Shown: positions 42,113-51,707 of the stretch, piece by piece
Numbering within the stretch: the stretch's first letter is position 1
Layout: every line of letters starts with the position of its first letter
From: Rhodococcus sp040643435
GTDB lineage: Bacteria; Actinomycetota; Actinomycetes; Mycobacteriales; Mycobacteriaceae
Length of the DNA stretch: 64,000 nucleotides
NCBI RefSeq assembly: GCF_040643435.1
Contig: NZ_JBEYUH010000003.1
Span: 1-64,000 of the forward strand
Reading direction: 5' to 3'
Program-made: the position numbers and the translations under genes
The notes under the pieces: model-generated
The model's input: the letters and a program-made list of their open reading frames with translations, nothing else
What the model was told of the DNA's origin: nothing
Databases searched by the model: none

Positions 42113-43501
42113 TCACGAACGGGAGGATGCGGCGAGGTATCTGTCGAGAACCGAATGGAAGTGGGCCACGACTACTTCCTCGGACACCAGCATCATGTGC
42201 TCGAGACGCTTGTTGCGCAGGCCGCGTTGCTGCCTGGGCATCTGTTCGTAGTCCTGTTGCAGTGCCAGGAAGTACTTGAACTCGCCGGGCTCCTTCACCT
42301 CGATGGGTTCGGCACGGAGAGCGTCCTTCATCTCGTCCGGCAGCCACATCAGGCTGATGATCTGCCAGACACAGCGGTTGGGATCACCTCCGGGGTCGGG
42401 TTGCGCGAGGATGACGGTGGCTTCGCCGGCACGAACGGTCATGAAGAAGTTCGGAAACAGGACCCAGCCGTGGTTGTCGCTCATCTGAGCGTCCGTGAGT
42501 CCGCTGACGTCCAGGCCCGATTCGGTCAGGACCTCGCGCGCAGCCTTCTGCAGGATCGTCCGCGCGGTGACACCCTCGGGGAACGTGAGCGGCTTCCCCT
42601 CGACTCGGTATGCGTCGACGAGTTCGTCGAATCTGGGGAGGACACGCATGAGCGAGGGGAAGGTCTCGGGAAGTTCGTGAATACCGTCGACCTGTTCCTG
42701 CGGGCCGTACTTGTCGACGTTGGCGACCTCGAACGGGGAGCAGGCCACCGAATGCCGATCCAGAAGCCGGTAGCGACTGGCTTCCGACTCGATAGTTATA
42801 GCACGCAACAACTCCGGGTGAATTCCGGAGATGTGGTAGCCCTCCGAGAAGGCGTCGACGACCACCTTCCAGTTGCAGTCGAGGGCTTCCCGCACGTCCA
42901 TCACGGTGATCATCTCGTCGAGCCGGTACGGCGCGAGCATCTCCAGAACCTCGGGCCCGAGATAGTCGGCGAGGGGCTCGGCGTCGGGATCCGGGTTGAG
43001 GAAGACGAAGCCGGCGCAGACGTCGACCGAGACCTCGAGTAGAGAGTTCTCGGACTTGTCGATGGGGTCGAGGGCCTTTTCGTGCAGGATTCCGCGAAGG
43101 GTTCCGTCCAGGTCGTAGGACCACAGGTGGTACTGACAGAGGAAGCGTCGGGAATTACCGCGTCCGGTACACAACGGATTCCCCCGGTGCCTGCACGCGT
43201 TGACGAAACCCCGTATGCGGTCGTCTTTTCCGCGGACGACGATGTACGACTGGTCGAACAGCGTGAAGACCTTCCAGTCACCGGCCACGGGTAGGTCCGA
43301 TTCCCGGCCGACGACCTGCCACACCTTCTCCCAGATGGCCTCGCGTTCGCGTTCGTGGATCTCCGGTGACACGTAGCGGTCGGTGGGGATCTTCATGTTG
43401 TATCGGCCCTGTTCGATGTCCGCGATTCCTTCTGCGGTCTCGACCCAGCTCCCGGGCAAGCCGGAAGGATCCCGCTCGGTGCGGGGTTGTGTGGACGTCA
43501 T
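42113..43501 (-). CDS. Rieske non-heme iron oxygenase, large subunit
   Basis: This 462-residue protein has its Rieske [2Fe-2S] centre at Cys103-Arg-His105 and Cys122-Gln-Tyr-His125. The mononuclear iron motif NWKVVVDAFSEGYHISGIHPE has His223 and His228, with Glu220 replacing the usual bridging Asp, as in ENFxExYH-type members. Family members hydroxylate aromatic or terpenoid rings, or demethylate. It is first in the cluster and divergent from a TetR gene 332 bp away. No ferredoxin or reductase gene is present in the cluster, so electrons must come from elsewhere. Confidence 0.9.
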   Translation of the reverse strand: MTSTQPRTERDPSGLPGSWVETAEGIADIEQGRYNMKIPTDRYVSPEIHEREREAIWEKVWQVVGRESDLPVAGDWKVFTLFDQSYIVVRGKDDRIRGFVNACRHRGNPLCTGRGNSRRFLCQYHLWSYDLDGTLRGILHEKALDPIDKSENSLLEVSVDVCAGFVFLNPDPDAEPLADYLGPEVLEMLAPYRLDEMITVMDVREALDCNWKVVVDAFSEGYHISGIHPELLRAITIESEASRYRLLDRHSVACSPFEVANVDKYGPQEQVDGIHELPETFPSLMRVLPRFDELVDAYRVEGKPLTFPEGVTARTILQKAAREVLTESGLDVSGLTDAQMSDNHGWVLFPNFFMTVRAGEATVILAQPDPGGDPNRCVWQIISLMWLPDEMKDALRAEPIEVKEPGEFKYFLALQQDYEQMPRQQRGLRNKRLEHMMLVSEEVVVAHFHSVLDRYLAASSRS

Positions 43502-43833
43502 GATGCTCGTACTCCGTTCACGTGGACAACGCGGTTGTGACTCAGATGTGAAGCAGCCGGCATTGCGGTACGGGACGGCCGGATTTCCGTCGCAAAGAAC
43601 CGATCGGGATCCGCCGGTCACGCGCCGCGGTCGATCTCGGAACAGAATCAATCACGTGATTGGTTCCATATGATGCAGGTCACACCAACCCCTGTCAATG
43701 GCCTATGTCGTAATTCGATGGCCCGATCCTGACGAGAAGAACGAACTTCTGAATCTCGGGAGAAGCCCGGCATCCGGCGGCTGCGGTCGATGCGTGCCAT
43801 GCTCGACGGCAACTACCAGTTACCGGAGGTATC
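43502..43833. promoter_or_regulatory. Control region of the Rieske/TauD cluster with two dyads
   Basis: This 332-bp divergent gap holds CAATCACGTGATTG, a perfect 14-bp palindrome at 43649-43662. The palindrome extends imperfectly to 43645-43666 through GAA/TTC arms. A second dyad, AACTACCAGTT at 43811-43821, lies just before the TetR ribosome site (GGAGG at 43825-43829). Either could be the TetR operator. The rest holds no supportable gene. Confidence 0.6.
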
Positions 43834-44469
43834 GTGCCGTCCACTTCAGCGCAGCTGGGAAGGCCCGTCGGAGCCAGGAGCGACGAGACTCGCCGCCGAA
43901 TCCTGTCCGCCACCATGCGCTGCGTCGCCGAGGTGGGCTATTCCGGTGCGACGATCCGCGAGATCGCGCGCACCGCCGACATCACGAGCGGCACCCTCTA
44001 CCACTACTTTCCCAACAAGGCAGAGCTCGTCCGAGCGGCGTTCACAGAGATCGCCGAGGTGTCGATCCCACGGTTCGCCGCCGCAGCGGACGAAGTCGAC
44101 GGGGTCCTGGACAAGCTGATGGCAGTGCTCGACGAAGGCGCAGCGCTGGTACGGGAGAATCCGTACGCAGTGGCTTTCGACCGCGCGCTGCGCAGCGAGG
44201 GCGCGGCCCATCTCCGACTGAACGAGGACAGCGATCTGATCTTCGTATCGCTGCGGCAGGTGATCGCGGGAATCGTCGAGAAAGCCGATGCGGACGGAAT
44301 CCTGCACGCCGATGCACAGCCGGACGGGACCACCGAGGCGATCTTCTCGATGCTTCGCGGCCTGTACGACCATGCCGCCACCGCGACTCCCGAACAATAT
44401 GTCGCGACACACCGCGCGATCGGCCTGCTGATCCGAGGTGCCTTGTTCGCCGGTGCCCGACGGCCGTGA
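43834..44469 (+). CDS. TetR-family regulator divergent from the Rieske/TauD cluster
   Basis: This 211-residue protein starts at GTG 43834 after a GGAGG site. The helix-turn-helix is AEVGYSGATIREIARTADITSGTLYHYFPNKAELVRAAF (about 31-70). The variable C-terminal domain is all-helical. It likely controls the divergent five-gene catabolic cluster, with its inducer being a substrate or product of that pathway. The LLM oxidoreductase gene follows 58 bp downstream on the same strand. Confidence 0.88.
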   Translation: MPSTSAQLGRPVGARSDETRRRILSATMRCVAEVGYSGATIREIARTADITSGTLYHYFPNKAELVRAAFTEIAEVSIPRFAAAADEVDGVLDKLMAVLDEGAALVRENPYAVAFDRALRSEGAAHLRLNEDSDLIFVSLRQVIAGIVEKADADGILHADAQPDGTTEAIFSMLRGLYDHAATATPEQYVATHRAIGLLIRGALFAGARRP

Positions 44470-44527
44470 AGCGGCCGGAGGGCCGATCCACCTGCGTCCC
44501 CGGCACAGTCCGCATAACGTGGAATCC

Positions 44528-45322
44528 ATGACACGTCCCGTTCGCATCGGATTACAGCTCCAGCCCCAGCAGCAACCCGACTACGGCGTCATCCGCGACA
44601 CGGTTCTCCGTGCCGAGGACGCCGGCGTCGACATCGTGTTCAACTGGGATCACTTCTACCCGCTCTACGGCGATCCCGACGGCGCTCACTTCGAATGCTG
44701 GACGATGCTCGGTGCGTGGGCCGAGCAGACCGAACGAGTCGAGATCGGCGCGCTCGTCACCGGGGGCGGTTACCGCAATCCCGACCTGCTTGCCGACATG
44801 GCCCGCACCGTCGACCACATCAGCGGCGGCCGTCTCATCCTCGGCATCGGCTCGGGATGGTTCGAGAAGGACTACGACGAATACGGCTACGACTTCGGCA
44901 CCAAAGGATCCCGGCTGGACCTGCTCGCCGAATACATGCCTCGCATAGTCGGTCGACTCGGGAAGCTGAACCCGCCGCCCACCAGGCACATTCCGATCCT
45001 CATCGGTGGTGGCGGCCCGAAGAAGACGCTTCCGCTCGTCGCGAAGTACGCCGACATCTGGCACAGCTTCGGTGAGATGGAGACACATACCGAGAAGTCC
45101 GAGATCCTGGCCCAGCGCTGCGCCGACGTCGATCGTCGTCCCGAGGACATCGAGCGGTCCACCGCATGGCCCGGCGCCGACGCTGCGGCCGCATACGTCG
45201 ATCTGGGCATCACACTGTTCACCGTGGGCACCGGTGGGCCCGACTACGACCTCACGGAACTGCGGGAAGCGCTCGCGTGGCGTGACGAGAACTCCGCGCC
45301 GCCGTTGACAGGGCTCAGCTGA
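44528..45322 (+). CDS. LLM-class F420-dependent oxidoreductase
   Basis: This 264-residue TIM-barrel protein begins MTRPVRIGLQLQPQQQPDYGVIRDTVLRAEDAGVDIVFNWDHFYPL, matching F420-type luciferase-like enzymes. The HISGGRLILGIGSGWFEKDYDEYGYDF motif is typical of the cofactor region. It probably uses F420 rather than FMN, as the actinobacterial subgroup does. The substrate is unknown. It follows the TetR gene of the Rieske cluster on the same strand and may belong to that pathway. Confidence 0.87.
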   Translation: MTRPVRIGLQLQPQQQPDYGVIRDTVLRAEDAGVDIVFNWDHFYPLYGDPDGAHFECWTMLGAWAEQTERVEIGALVTGGGYRNPDLLADMARTVDHISGGRLILGIGSGWFEKDYDEYGYDFGTKGSRLDLLAEYMPRIVGRLGKLNPPPTRHIPILIGGGGPKKTLPLVAKYADIWHSFGEMETHTEKSEILAQRCADVDRRPEDIERSTAWPGADAAAAYVDLGITLFTVGTGGPDYDLTELREALAWRDENSAPPLTGLS

Positions 45323-45436
45323 CCGGGGTTGCCGCTGATCATCCGAGCACAGTCGTCGTTGCCGGGGTGTCACGGTCGTCACGACTCCGTGGGCACGGTC
45401 GTCACTGCTGATCGTCGTCGCTAGCATCGATGGTGC

Positions 45437-46666
45437 ATGTCGAACGCACCATCGCTTCCGCCCTGCAGCGTCGACGACTGGGACGACAGTCGTCGACGGC
45501 AACGTCTCCGCAACACCCGCACGGGCCATCACTGGGTCCGGTTCGGGCGACTTCGCCGTGCCCTGGCACGCACGGCCATCGCAGCGCTTCCGCTCGTCGC
45601 ACTGTTCACCCAGTACTGGGCCTGGGATGTCGCGCCGGTCCGTGAACGGCTCGCTCTCACCCAACCGCAGCTCCATCCCGTCTACGACGCCGCATCGCGG
45701 GAAGACCGCGACACAGCAGTCGTCGACCTCGTCGGACTCGGTAATCTCGACGCGACCGACACCGCCACCGCGTTGCCGGCGCTGCGTGAACTGGGACAGG
45801 TGTGGGCGGTCGAGTACGACAACAGCGGTCTCGACACGGCCGTCGTCAGCCGACTGATCCAGGAGCGGGCGGCGTGGTCCGGGATCGAGAACATCGTGCT
45901 CACAGGCCACAGCATGGGTGGAATCATCGCGCTCGAGGTTGCGCAGCATCTGTATCAGGACACCACGCTGGAGGTGACCGGCGTGATCCTGGACTGTACT
46001 CCGCTGGATCTGCATGCCGTGCGAGGCGACGCCCGTGATGCCGGCGAGGATCTACTGCGCTGGATCGGCTGGTTGCCGGGTGCGAGGGAGAGTCGCAGCA
46101 TGCGGATGCTCGTCGAAATCGCTGCTCGGAAAGACCGGTTCGTCGTTCCCTCCGATCGAGGGTACCGCCGCATCGATTCCGAAGAGTTGCGAAATGTCGC
46201 GGTAGAAGTGCTCCACGACAAGGTCTTGTCGACCGACGCCGCGAGCAACGGACTGATCGAGTCACAGTTCCGGGCCATCGTCGCATCCGGTGCCATCGAC
46301 AACCTGAGGGCACTCAATGACCGACGGGAGGACAAGATCCGGCCTGCAGTGGTGTTCCTCCGCCCACGGAACCCGTTGGCCGACAATGTCGTCGACGTCG
46401 AATACAGCCATCGGATCCTCATCGACCAGTCCGGCGGGGTGGAGGGCACCCTCCTGGTGTCGAAACTTCCCCGAACCGGACACGCCAATCCCGTTCAGGC
46501 GCCCGAATCCTACAACGATGCGATCGTCCGACGGGTGGTGCCGTTCGTCGATTCGAGACCAGGTGAGGCCGAAGACGAAGAGCAGTCACCGAACGACGAT
46601 CTCCTCGACGACGAGCGTGGTGGCGTGCAACCCATCATGGACCTGGACCGCATCACGCCGGGCTGA
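45437..46666 (+). CDS. Membrane-anchored alpha/beta hydrolase
   Basis: This 409-residue protein has a single predicted membrane segment at about 44-62 (RTAIAALPLVALFTQYWAW) after a basic N-terminus. The fold continues with the nucleophile elbow GHSMGG (Ser159) after ENIVLTGHSM. No cap domain is recognised. The acidic C-terminal tail is probably disordered. The topology places the catalytic domain outside the membrane if the segment is an N-in signal anchor. It may be an esterase or lipase acting on envelope lipids, but the substrate is unknown. Confidence 0.75.
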   Translation: MSNAPSLPPCSVDDWDDSRRRQRLRNTRTGHHWVRFGRLRRALARTAIAALPLVALFTQYWAWDVAPVRERLALTQPQLHPVYDAASREDRDTAVVDLVGLGNLDATDTATALPALRELGQVWAVEYDNSGLDTAVVSRLIQERAAWSGIENIVLTGHSMGGIIALEVAQHLYQDTTLEVTGVILDCTPLDLHAVRGDARDAGEDLLRWIGWLPGARESRSMRMLVEIAARKDRFVVPSDRGYRRIDSEELRNVAVEVLHDKVLSTDAASNGLIESQFRAIVASGAIDNLRALNDRREDKIRPAVVFLRPRNPLADNVVDVEYSHRILIDQSGGVEGTLLVSKLPRTGHANPVQAPESYNDAIVRRVVPFVDSRPGEAEDEEQSPNDDLLDDERGGVQPIMDLDRITPG

Positions 46667-46796
46667 CCGGACTGCCGTTCCGAAAGCGGCGCCTCGACGT
46701 TCCCGAAGCCTCACCTGGCGTTCATCTGCCCGTTCCGTTCGGCTCGCCTGGCCTCCCTACGGTTCTCGTGTCGAACCGATTCCCGAGGAGTTGAAC

Positions 46797-48878
46797 GTGG
46801 CCCGTGAAGTCCTGCCCCTGTTCCTCACACATGACGGCATATCGTCGCGCTCGAATATCACCTGCAAGTACAAGTGCGGGGATGCCTGTTCACACTCGGT
46901 TCCCAACACCTCCGGTGGTGAGTACTTCGGCGACATCGTACGTAATGTCTTCTCGCGTCGCGGAGTGCTGCGGGGCGGCGCCCGGGCGGTGTTGGCCGCG
47001 GGTGCCGGCAGCCTGCTCGCTTCCTGCGCAAGCGATTCCGGCGCAACTGCAGCCCGTCTTTCCGCAGGGGGTGCGGGTGATCTCGGGCCGATGCCCGACG
47101 GCACGAATTTCACTGCGGTGGGACCGAACACCGACGATGCGGTGATCGTCCCGGACGGTTACGAGCACGAGGTCGTCATCCGCTGGGGCGATCCGGTGCT
47201 TCCCGATGCGCCGGCCTTCGATATCGAGAACCAGACCGCCGCGGCTCAGGAAAAGCAGTTCGGGTTCAACAACGACTTCGCCGGCCTGCTCCCGGTGGAG
47301 GGTGCGCCGGGCAGGTATCTGTTGGTCGTCAGCCACGAATACACGACCGAGCCTTTCATGTTCGGCGTTTACGACCCGGACGACCCCACCGAGGAGCAGG
47401 TTCGAATCGGTATCGCGAGTCACGGCCTGTCGGTCGTCGAGGTGACGAGCGAATCGGGAACCGGGCGTCTCACACCGCAATTCGGACCGTACAACCGTCG
47501 GATCACGGGTACCAGCGAGTTTCTGGTCACGGGACCGGCTGCGGGTAGCGACCTGCTGAAGACCGTGGCCGACCCCACCGGCACTCGAGTCGTGGGCACA
47601 TTCAACAACTGCGCCGGTGGGCTGACCCCGTGGGGCACCGTGTTGTCGGGCGAAGAGAACTTCGACCAGTACTTCGCCAACGCCGAGAGCGTGACCGACC
47701 CGGTCGCCGCCGAGCGTCTCGCCCGGTACGGACTCGAGGGTACGGAGACGGAACGGAAGTGGGAGCGCTTCGACGCTCGCTTCGACATAGCGGCAGAACC
47801 CAACGAGGTCAATCGATTCGGCTGGATCGTCGAGATCGACCCGTGGGATGTGGAGTCGGTACCGGTCAAGCACACGGCACTCGGACGGTTCAAGCACGAA
47901 GCTGCCACCATTCACGTCACCGGCGACGGCACCGTGGTCGCCTACAGCGGCGACGACGAACGCTTCGACTATATGTACAAATTCGTGTCGTCGCGGAAGA
48001 TGCAGGCGGGCAATTCCCGAGCGGCCGTACGTCACAACATGACGCTTCTCGACGCAGGAACGCTCTACGTCGCGAAGCTCAGCGGAGATCACCCGGAGGC
48101 GATCGACGGATCCGGGGCCCTTCCCGAGGGGGGCGAGTTCAGCGGTAGGGGTGAGTGGATTCCGTTGCTGGTCACGCACGAGGACGGTAGCGGTGAGTCG
48201 CGGGTCGACGGCATGAGTGCCGACGAGGTAGCGGTGTTCACGCGGCTTGCGGGTGACAAGGTCGGCGCGACGAAGATGGATCGTCCCGAAGACTTCGAAC
48301 CCGATCCGGTCACCGGCAAGGTCTACGTCGCGCTCACCAACAACACCAAGCGTGGGGTCGACGAAGCCGCCCCGGCGGATGAGGCCAATCCACGCGCGAA
48401 CAACAAGAACGGCCAGGTGCTCGAGATCGACGACGACCACGCGGGTACGTTCTTCACCTGGACATTGCTACTCGTGTGCGGCGATCCGAACGAGGCCGAT
48501 ACCTACTTCGGTGGCTTCGACAAATCTCAGGTCAGCCCGATCTCGTGTCCCGACAACCTGGCTTTCGACTCGCACGGCAATCTGTGGATCTCCACCGACG
48601 GCAATGCACTCGGCTCCAATGACGGTCTGTTCTGCGTCGTCCTCGACGGACCGCGCCGCGGTGAGACGAAGCAGTTCCTCACCGTGCCGGTCGGTGCGGA
48701 GACCTGCGGCCCCATCGTCCAGGACGACCGCGTCGTGGTGTGCGTGCAGCATCCCGGTGAGACGGACGGCGCGTCGTGGGCGTCGCCGGCCTCGCATTGG
48801 CCCGACGGAGGAGATTCGCAGCCGCGTCCCGCCGTGATCGCGGTATGGAAGTCGGACGGCGGACGAATCGGGATCTGA
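46797..48878 (+). CDS. phoX: PhoX-family alkaline phosphatase (DUF839)
   Basis: This 693-residue protein uses the GTG at 46797, preceded by GAGGAG. Unusually, the Tat signal (SRRGVLRGGARAVLAAGAGSLLAS) starts only at residue 53, after a conserved stretch with three cysteines (CKYKCGDAC, residues 23-31). A Cys at 77 (LLASC) could be lipidated. The rest is a PhoX beta-propeller with motifs GTVLSGEENF, RFKHEAATIHV and DRPEDFEPDPVTGKVYVALTN. PhoX uses Ca and Fe to release phosphate from organic phosphate esters outside the cell. Confidence 0.9.
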   Translation: MAREVLPLFLTHDGISSRSNITCKYKCGDACSHSVPNTSGGEYFGDIVRNVFSRRGVLRGGARAVLAAGAGSLLASCASDSGATAARLSAGGAGDLGPMPDGTNFTAVGPNTDDAVIVPDGYEHEVVIRWGDPVLPDAPAFDIENQTAAAQEKQFGFNNDFAGLLPVEGAPGRYLLVVSHEYTTEPFMFGVYDPDDPTEEQVRIGIASHGLSVVEVTSESGTGRLTPQFGPYNRRITGTSEFLVTGPAAGSDLLKTVADPTGTRVVGTFNNCAGGLTPWGTVLSGEENFDQYFANAESVTDPVAAERLARYGLEGTETERKWERFDARFDIAAEPNEVNRFGWIVEIDPWDVESVPVKHTALGRFKHEAATIHVTGDGTVVAYSGDDERFDYMYKFVSSRKMQAGNSRAAVRHNMTLLDAGTLYVAKLSGDHPEAIDGSGALPEGGEFSGRGEWIPLLVTHEDGSGESRVDGMSADEVAVFTRLAGDKVGATKMDRPEDFEPDPVTGKVYVALTNNTKRGVDEAAPADEANPRANNKNGQVLEIDDDHAGTFFTWTLLLVCGDPNEADTYFGGFDKSQVSPISCPDNLAFDSHGNLWISTDGNALGSNDGLFCVVLDGPRRGETKQFLTVPVGAETCGPIVQDDRVVVCVQHPGETDGASWASPASHWPDGGDSQPRPAVIAVWKSDGGRIGI

Positions 48879-48885
48879 CGCCTCG

Positions 48886-48928
48886 GCGCGTGGTTTCGGT
48901 AGCCCCGGCAGATTCCGGAACCACGCGC
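48886..48928. terminator. Bidirectional terminator between phoX and the glycoside hydrolase gene
   Basis: GCGCGTGGTTTCGG at 48886-48899 pairs with 48915-48928 over 14 bp (one G-U pair or mismatch, depending on strand), with a 15-base loop. It lies between two convergent genes, 8 bp after phoX. Confidence 0.75.
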
Positions 48929-48944
48929 GAGTCGCAGAACGGGT

Positions 48945-50282
48945 CTAGCCGAGCCAGTCCAGGACGGCCGCGGCAGTCCACGACTGCTGCATGCTGCCGA
49001 GCGGGTCGCCGGTGAAAGGTTCGTAGTACTCGGCGAAAGTGCCGTCGCTCGCCTGCCGTAGGCCCTCCGCGCGAAGCACGTTCGCTCGCTCGGCCCACCC
49101 GCGTCGGGCGAACGCCCACGAGAACAACCAGGTCATCACCGGCCATACCGGGCCGCGCCAGTATTCACGGGACCGGAAGTCACCCGAGACGGGAGAGGTG
49201 GACGGCGGTACCGCATAGCGTAGATCCGGATGTCCGCAGAACTTCGGTCCCTCGAAGTTTCGTAGCAGAGCCCGTTCGGCCTGCCGCTCCAGGCCGCCGC
49301 ACAGCAACGGCGCGAACATCGCGAGAGTGTCTGTGGCAACCCACTTTCCGCTTCGAAGATCGAAGTCCTTCGCCGCACCGGTACGCGGGTCGGTCGTGGC
49401 GATCACCCCGCGCCGGAACCGTTCTGCCCACGAATACAGTTCACGCACATCCGCGTTGGGACGCGAATGCTCTTCGCCGATGGTCGCGAGGACCTCACAC
49501 GACAACGAGAACACCGCGCTGACGAAGACGTCTTCGACGGCGAAGCTCATTGCCTTCGCGAGCACTCCGTCCTCGTAGCGCGCCGACTTCATCTCCTCGA
49601 GCAGCCACAGATAGCGTGAATACTCACGATCGGTGGGCCGCTGGGTGGGGTCGGCGACGTGCTCGAGATCCTTTCGGTGGAATGGCGGCACCGGACCCGC
49701 GACGACGTTGGCATACGCGGCATCCCAGCGCGGCGAGTTGTCCATGCCCGACTCCCACCCGTGGTACAGCGCGATCCTGCCGTTGTCGTCGAGATCGCGC
49801 GCGTGGGCGAGCCAGCGGTGCCAACGCACCAGATTCTGCCACCGGCGATCCAGGAACTCTTCGGCGACAGCGCGCGTCGAACGACCGTGTCGTCGTGAGT
49901 GTTCGAGAATGCGCTGCACGGCGATCGCGTGTACCGGTGGCTGCGTGATACCCGAGGTCTGAACCTGTGACGGTGCGTGCGCCGCCAGTTCGGATACTCC
50001 CCAGCGCGCCGGACCGGGAAAGTAACCGTCGACGCCGTTGGCGAACACGATGTGCGGAATCATGCCGTTCTTCCACTGCGCCGACAGCAGTGTGTCGAGT
50101 TCGACCACCGCACGTTCGACACTCAGCGGTGCAAGTCCTATGGAGACGAATGCCGCGTCCCAGCTCCACATGTGTGGATAGAGCTTGGGAGCGGCACTCG
50201 TCATGGTGCCCAGGTCGTTGCCGCGCAGCAGGTACGCCGCGCGTGCGGCGAGCTGGGTCGGCGTGAATCCTCGATCCGGCAT
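48945..50282 (-). CDS. Glucosylglycerate hydrolase (GH63-like)
   Basis: This 445-residue (alpha/alpha)6-barrel protein starts at the ATG at 50282. It closely fits the mycobacterial glucosylglycerate hydrolase in length and motifs: MWSWDAAFVSIGL, YHGWESGMDNSPRWD (Asp181, probable acid), and GTFAEYYEPFTGDPLG (Glu418, probable base). The enzyme hydrolyses the compatible solutes glucosylglycerate and mannosylglycerate, which build up during nitrogen limitation or salt stress. It is next to the SsuD-like gene but separated by 90 bp. Confidence 0.88.
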   Translation of the reverse strand: MPDRGFTPTQLAARAAYLLRGNDLGTMTSAAPKLYPHMWSWDAAFVSIGLAPLSVERAVVELDTLLSAQWKNGMIPHIVFANGVDGYFPGPARWGVSELAAHAPSQVQTSGITQPPVHAIAVQRILEHSRRHGRSTRAVAEEFLDRRWQNLVRWHRWLAHARDLDDNGRIALYHGWESGMDNSPRWDAAYANVVAGPVPPFHRKDLEHVADPTQRPTDREYSRYLWLLEEMKSARYEDGVLAKAMSFAVEDVFVSAVFSLSCEVLATIGEEHSRPNADVRELYSWAERFRRGVIATTDPRTGAAKDFDLRSGKWVATDTLAMFAPLLCGGLERQAERALLRNFEGPKFCGHPDLRYAVPPSTSPVSGDFRSREYWRGPVWPVMTWLFSWAFARRGWAERANVLRAEGLRQASDGTFAEYYEPFTGDPLGSMQQSWTAAAVLDWLG

Positions 50283-50372
50283 TGCCCCATTCTCGGTCCT
50301 ACGGCCGGATTCGCACGACGAGGCTCGCAGCTGTAACAGCACCGACACATTCGGTGCCGACGCTCGGCGCGT

Positions 50373-51542
50373 TCAGTGAGCGGAGGGCAGGAAGGCCGTC
50401 GAGCCCGACAGCTCGCCCGCTCGCGGGGCGGTCGGCGCGAGGAGTCCGCGACGCTCGAGGATCGGTCGCACCCCCTCACCGAAGCGGTAGGCCTCCTCGA
50501 GATGCGGGTAGCCCGAGAGCACGAAGTGGTCGAGTCCGATCTCGGCGTACTCGGCGATGCGGTCGGCGACTTCCTCGTGTGACCCGACGAGCGCGGTGCC
50601 CGCGCCGCCACGCACGAGCCCTACACCCGCCCACAGGTTGGGGGAGACTTCCAGGCTGCGGGCGTCCTTACCGGCCGCATAGGCACTACCGCCGCCGTGC
50701 AGTTCGACCATCCGTCGCTGACCTTCAGAACCTGAGCGGGCCAGGCTCTGCTGGGCCTTCTCGACCGTCGCAGGGTTGAGCCCGGAGAGCAGCCGGTCGG
50801 CCTCGGCCCACGCCTCCGCCGAGGTGTCGCGGCTGATGACGTGCAAGCGGATGCCGTAGTCGAGGGTGCGTCCCTGGATATCGGCGAGGCCGCGGATCCA
50901 CGCGATCTTGTCGGCAACCGCCGAGGGTGGTTCACCCCAGGTGAGATAGGTGTCGCAGTACCGCGACGCGACGGTACCGGCTGCGGGGGAGGACCCACCG
51001 AAGAAGAGCGGTGGGACCGGATCGGGGATGCGCTGGAGCTGGGCGTTCTCGACCCGGATGTACTCGCCCTCGAAGTCCACCGGGCCGTTGCCCGCCCACA
51101 GGCGCAGGAGCACGTCGAGGTACTCACCACAGCGCGCGTACCGCTGGTTCTTGTCGAGGAAATCCCCGAAGGTGCGTTGTTCGTGGTCCTCGCCGCCGGT
51201 GACGACGTTGAGGAGCAGGCGCCCCTGGGACTGCCATTGGAAGGTCGCGGCCATCTGGGCGGCCAGGGTGGGGCTGATCAGACCGGGGCGTAACGCCACG
51301 AGGAACTTCAGCGACTCGGTGGTGTCGATCAACATGGCCGTCGTGAGCCAGGCGTCCTCGCACCACGCACCGGTGGGAGTGAGGACCGATTCGAAGCCGC
51401 TCGCCTCCGCGGCTGCGGCGATCTGGTTCAGATAGCGCAGCGTCGCCGGGCGATCACCCGACATCGAACTGCCGTGTCCTCCGGCCATCAGGTTGCGCGA
51501 GTCGCCATAGGTGGGCAGGAACCAGTGCATATGTACAGACAA
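50373..51542 (-). CDS. ssuD: FMNH2-dependent alkanesulfonate monooxygenase (SsuD type)
   Basis: This 389-residue LLM-class flavin enzyme starts MSVHMHWFLPTYGDSRNL. SsuD hallmarks are RPGLISPTLAAQMAATFQWQS and LLLNVVTGGEDHEQRTFGDFLDKNQRYARCGEYL. It desulfonates alkanesulfonates with FMNH2 and O2, releasing sulfite. There is no ssuE or ssuABC in view, so reductase and transport must be encoded elsewhere. The divergent MFS transporter may import its substrate. Confidence 0.88.
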   Translation of the reverse strand: MSVHMHWFLPTYGDSRNLMAGGHGSSMSGDRPATLRYLNQIAAAAEASGFESVLTPTGAWCEDAWLTTAMLIDTTESLKFLVALRPGLISPTLAAQMAATFQWQSQGRLLLNVVTGGEDHEQRTFGDFLDKNQRYARCGEYLDVLLRLWAGNGPVDFEGEYIRVENAQLQRIPDPVPPLFFGGSSPAAGTVASRYCDTYLTWGEPPSAVADKIAWIRGLADIQGRTLDYGIRLHVISRDTSAEAWAEADRLLSGLNPATVEKAQQSLARSGSEGQRRMVELHGGGSAYAAGKDARSLEVSPNLWAGVGLVRGGAGTALVGSHEEVADRIAEYAEIGLDHFVLSGYPHLEEAYRFGEGVRPILERRGLLAPTAPRAGELSGSTAFLPSAH

Positions 51543-51707
51543 GACAAGTCCTCGAGTCGGCGACGAGCAGAGTGTGGGCTTCAGGAGATCACCGGCCGGT
51601 GGAAGCGGGCAACGATTGCGATCAGCGTGATCCGAACCCGCGTGTGAGCGTGACGGAAGGGGTTAGCGTCGGCGGCTGCCACCGCCCACGCCGACCCGGA
51701 TCGAGCC

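Noticed and set aside
44461..44477. Small CGGCCG/CGGCCG hairpin after the TetR gene
   Set aside because: The stem is only 6 bp with no T-run; too weak to call a terminator in GC-rich DNA.
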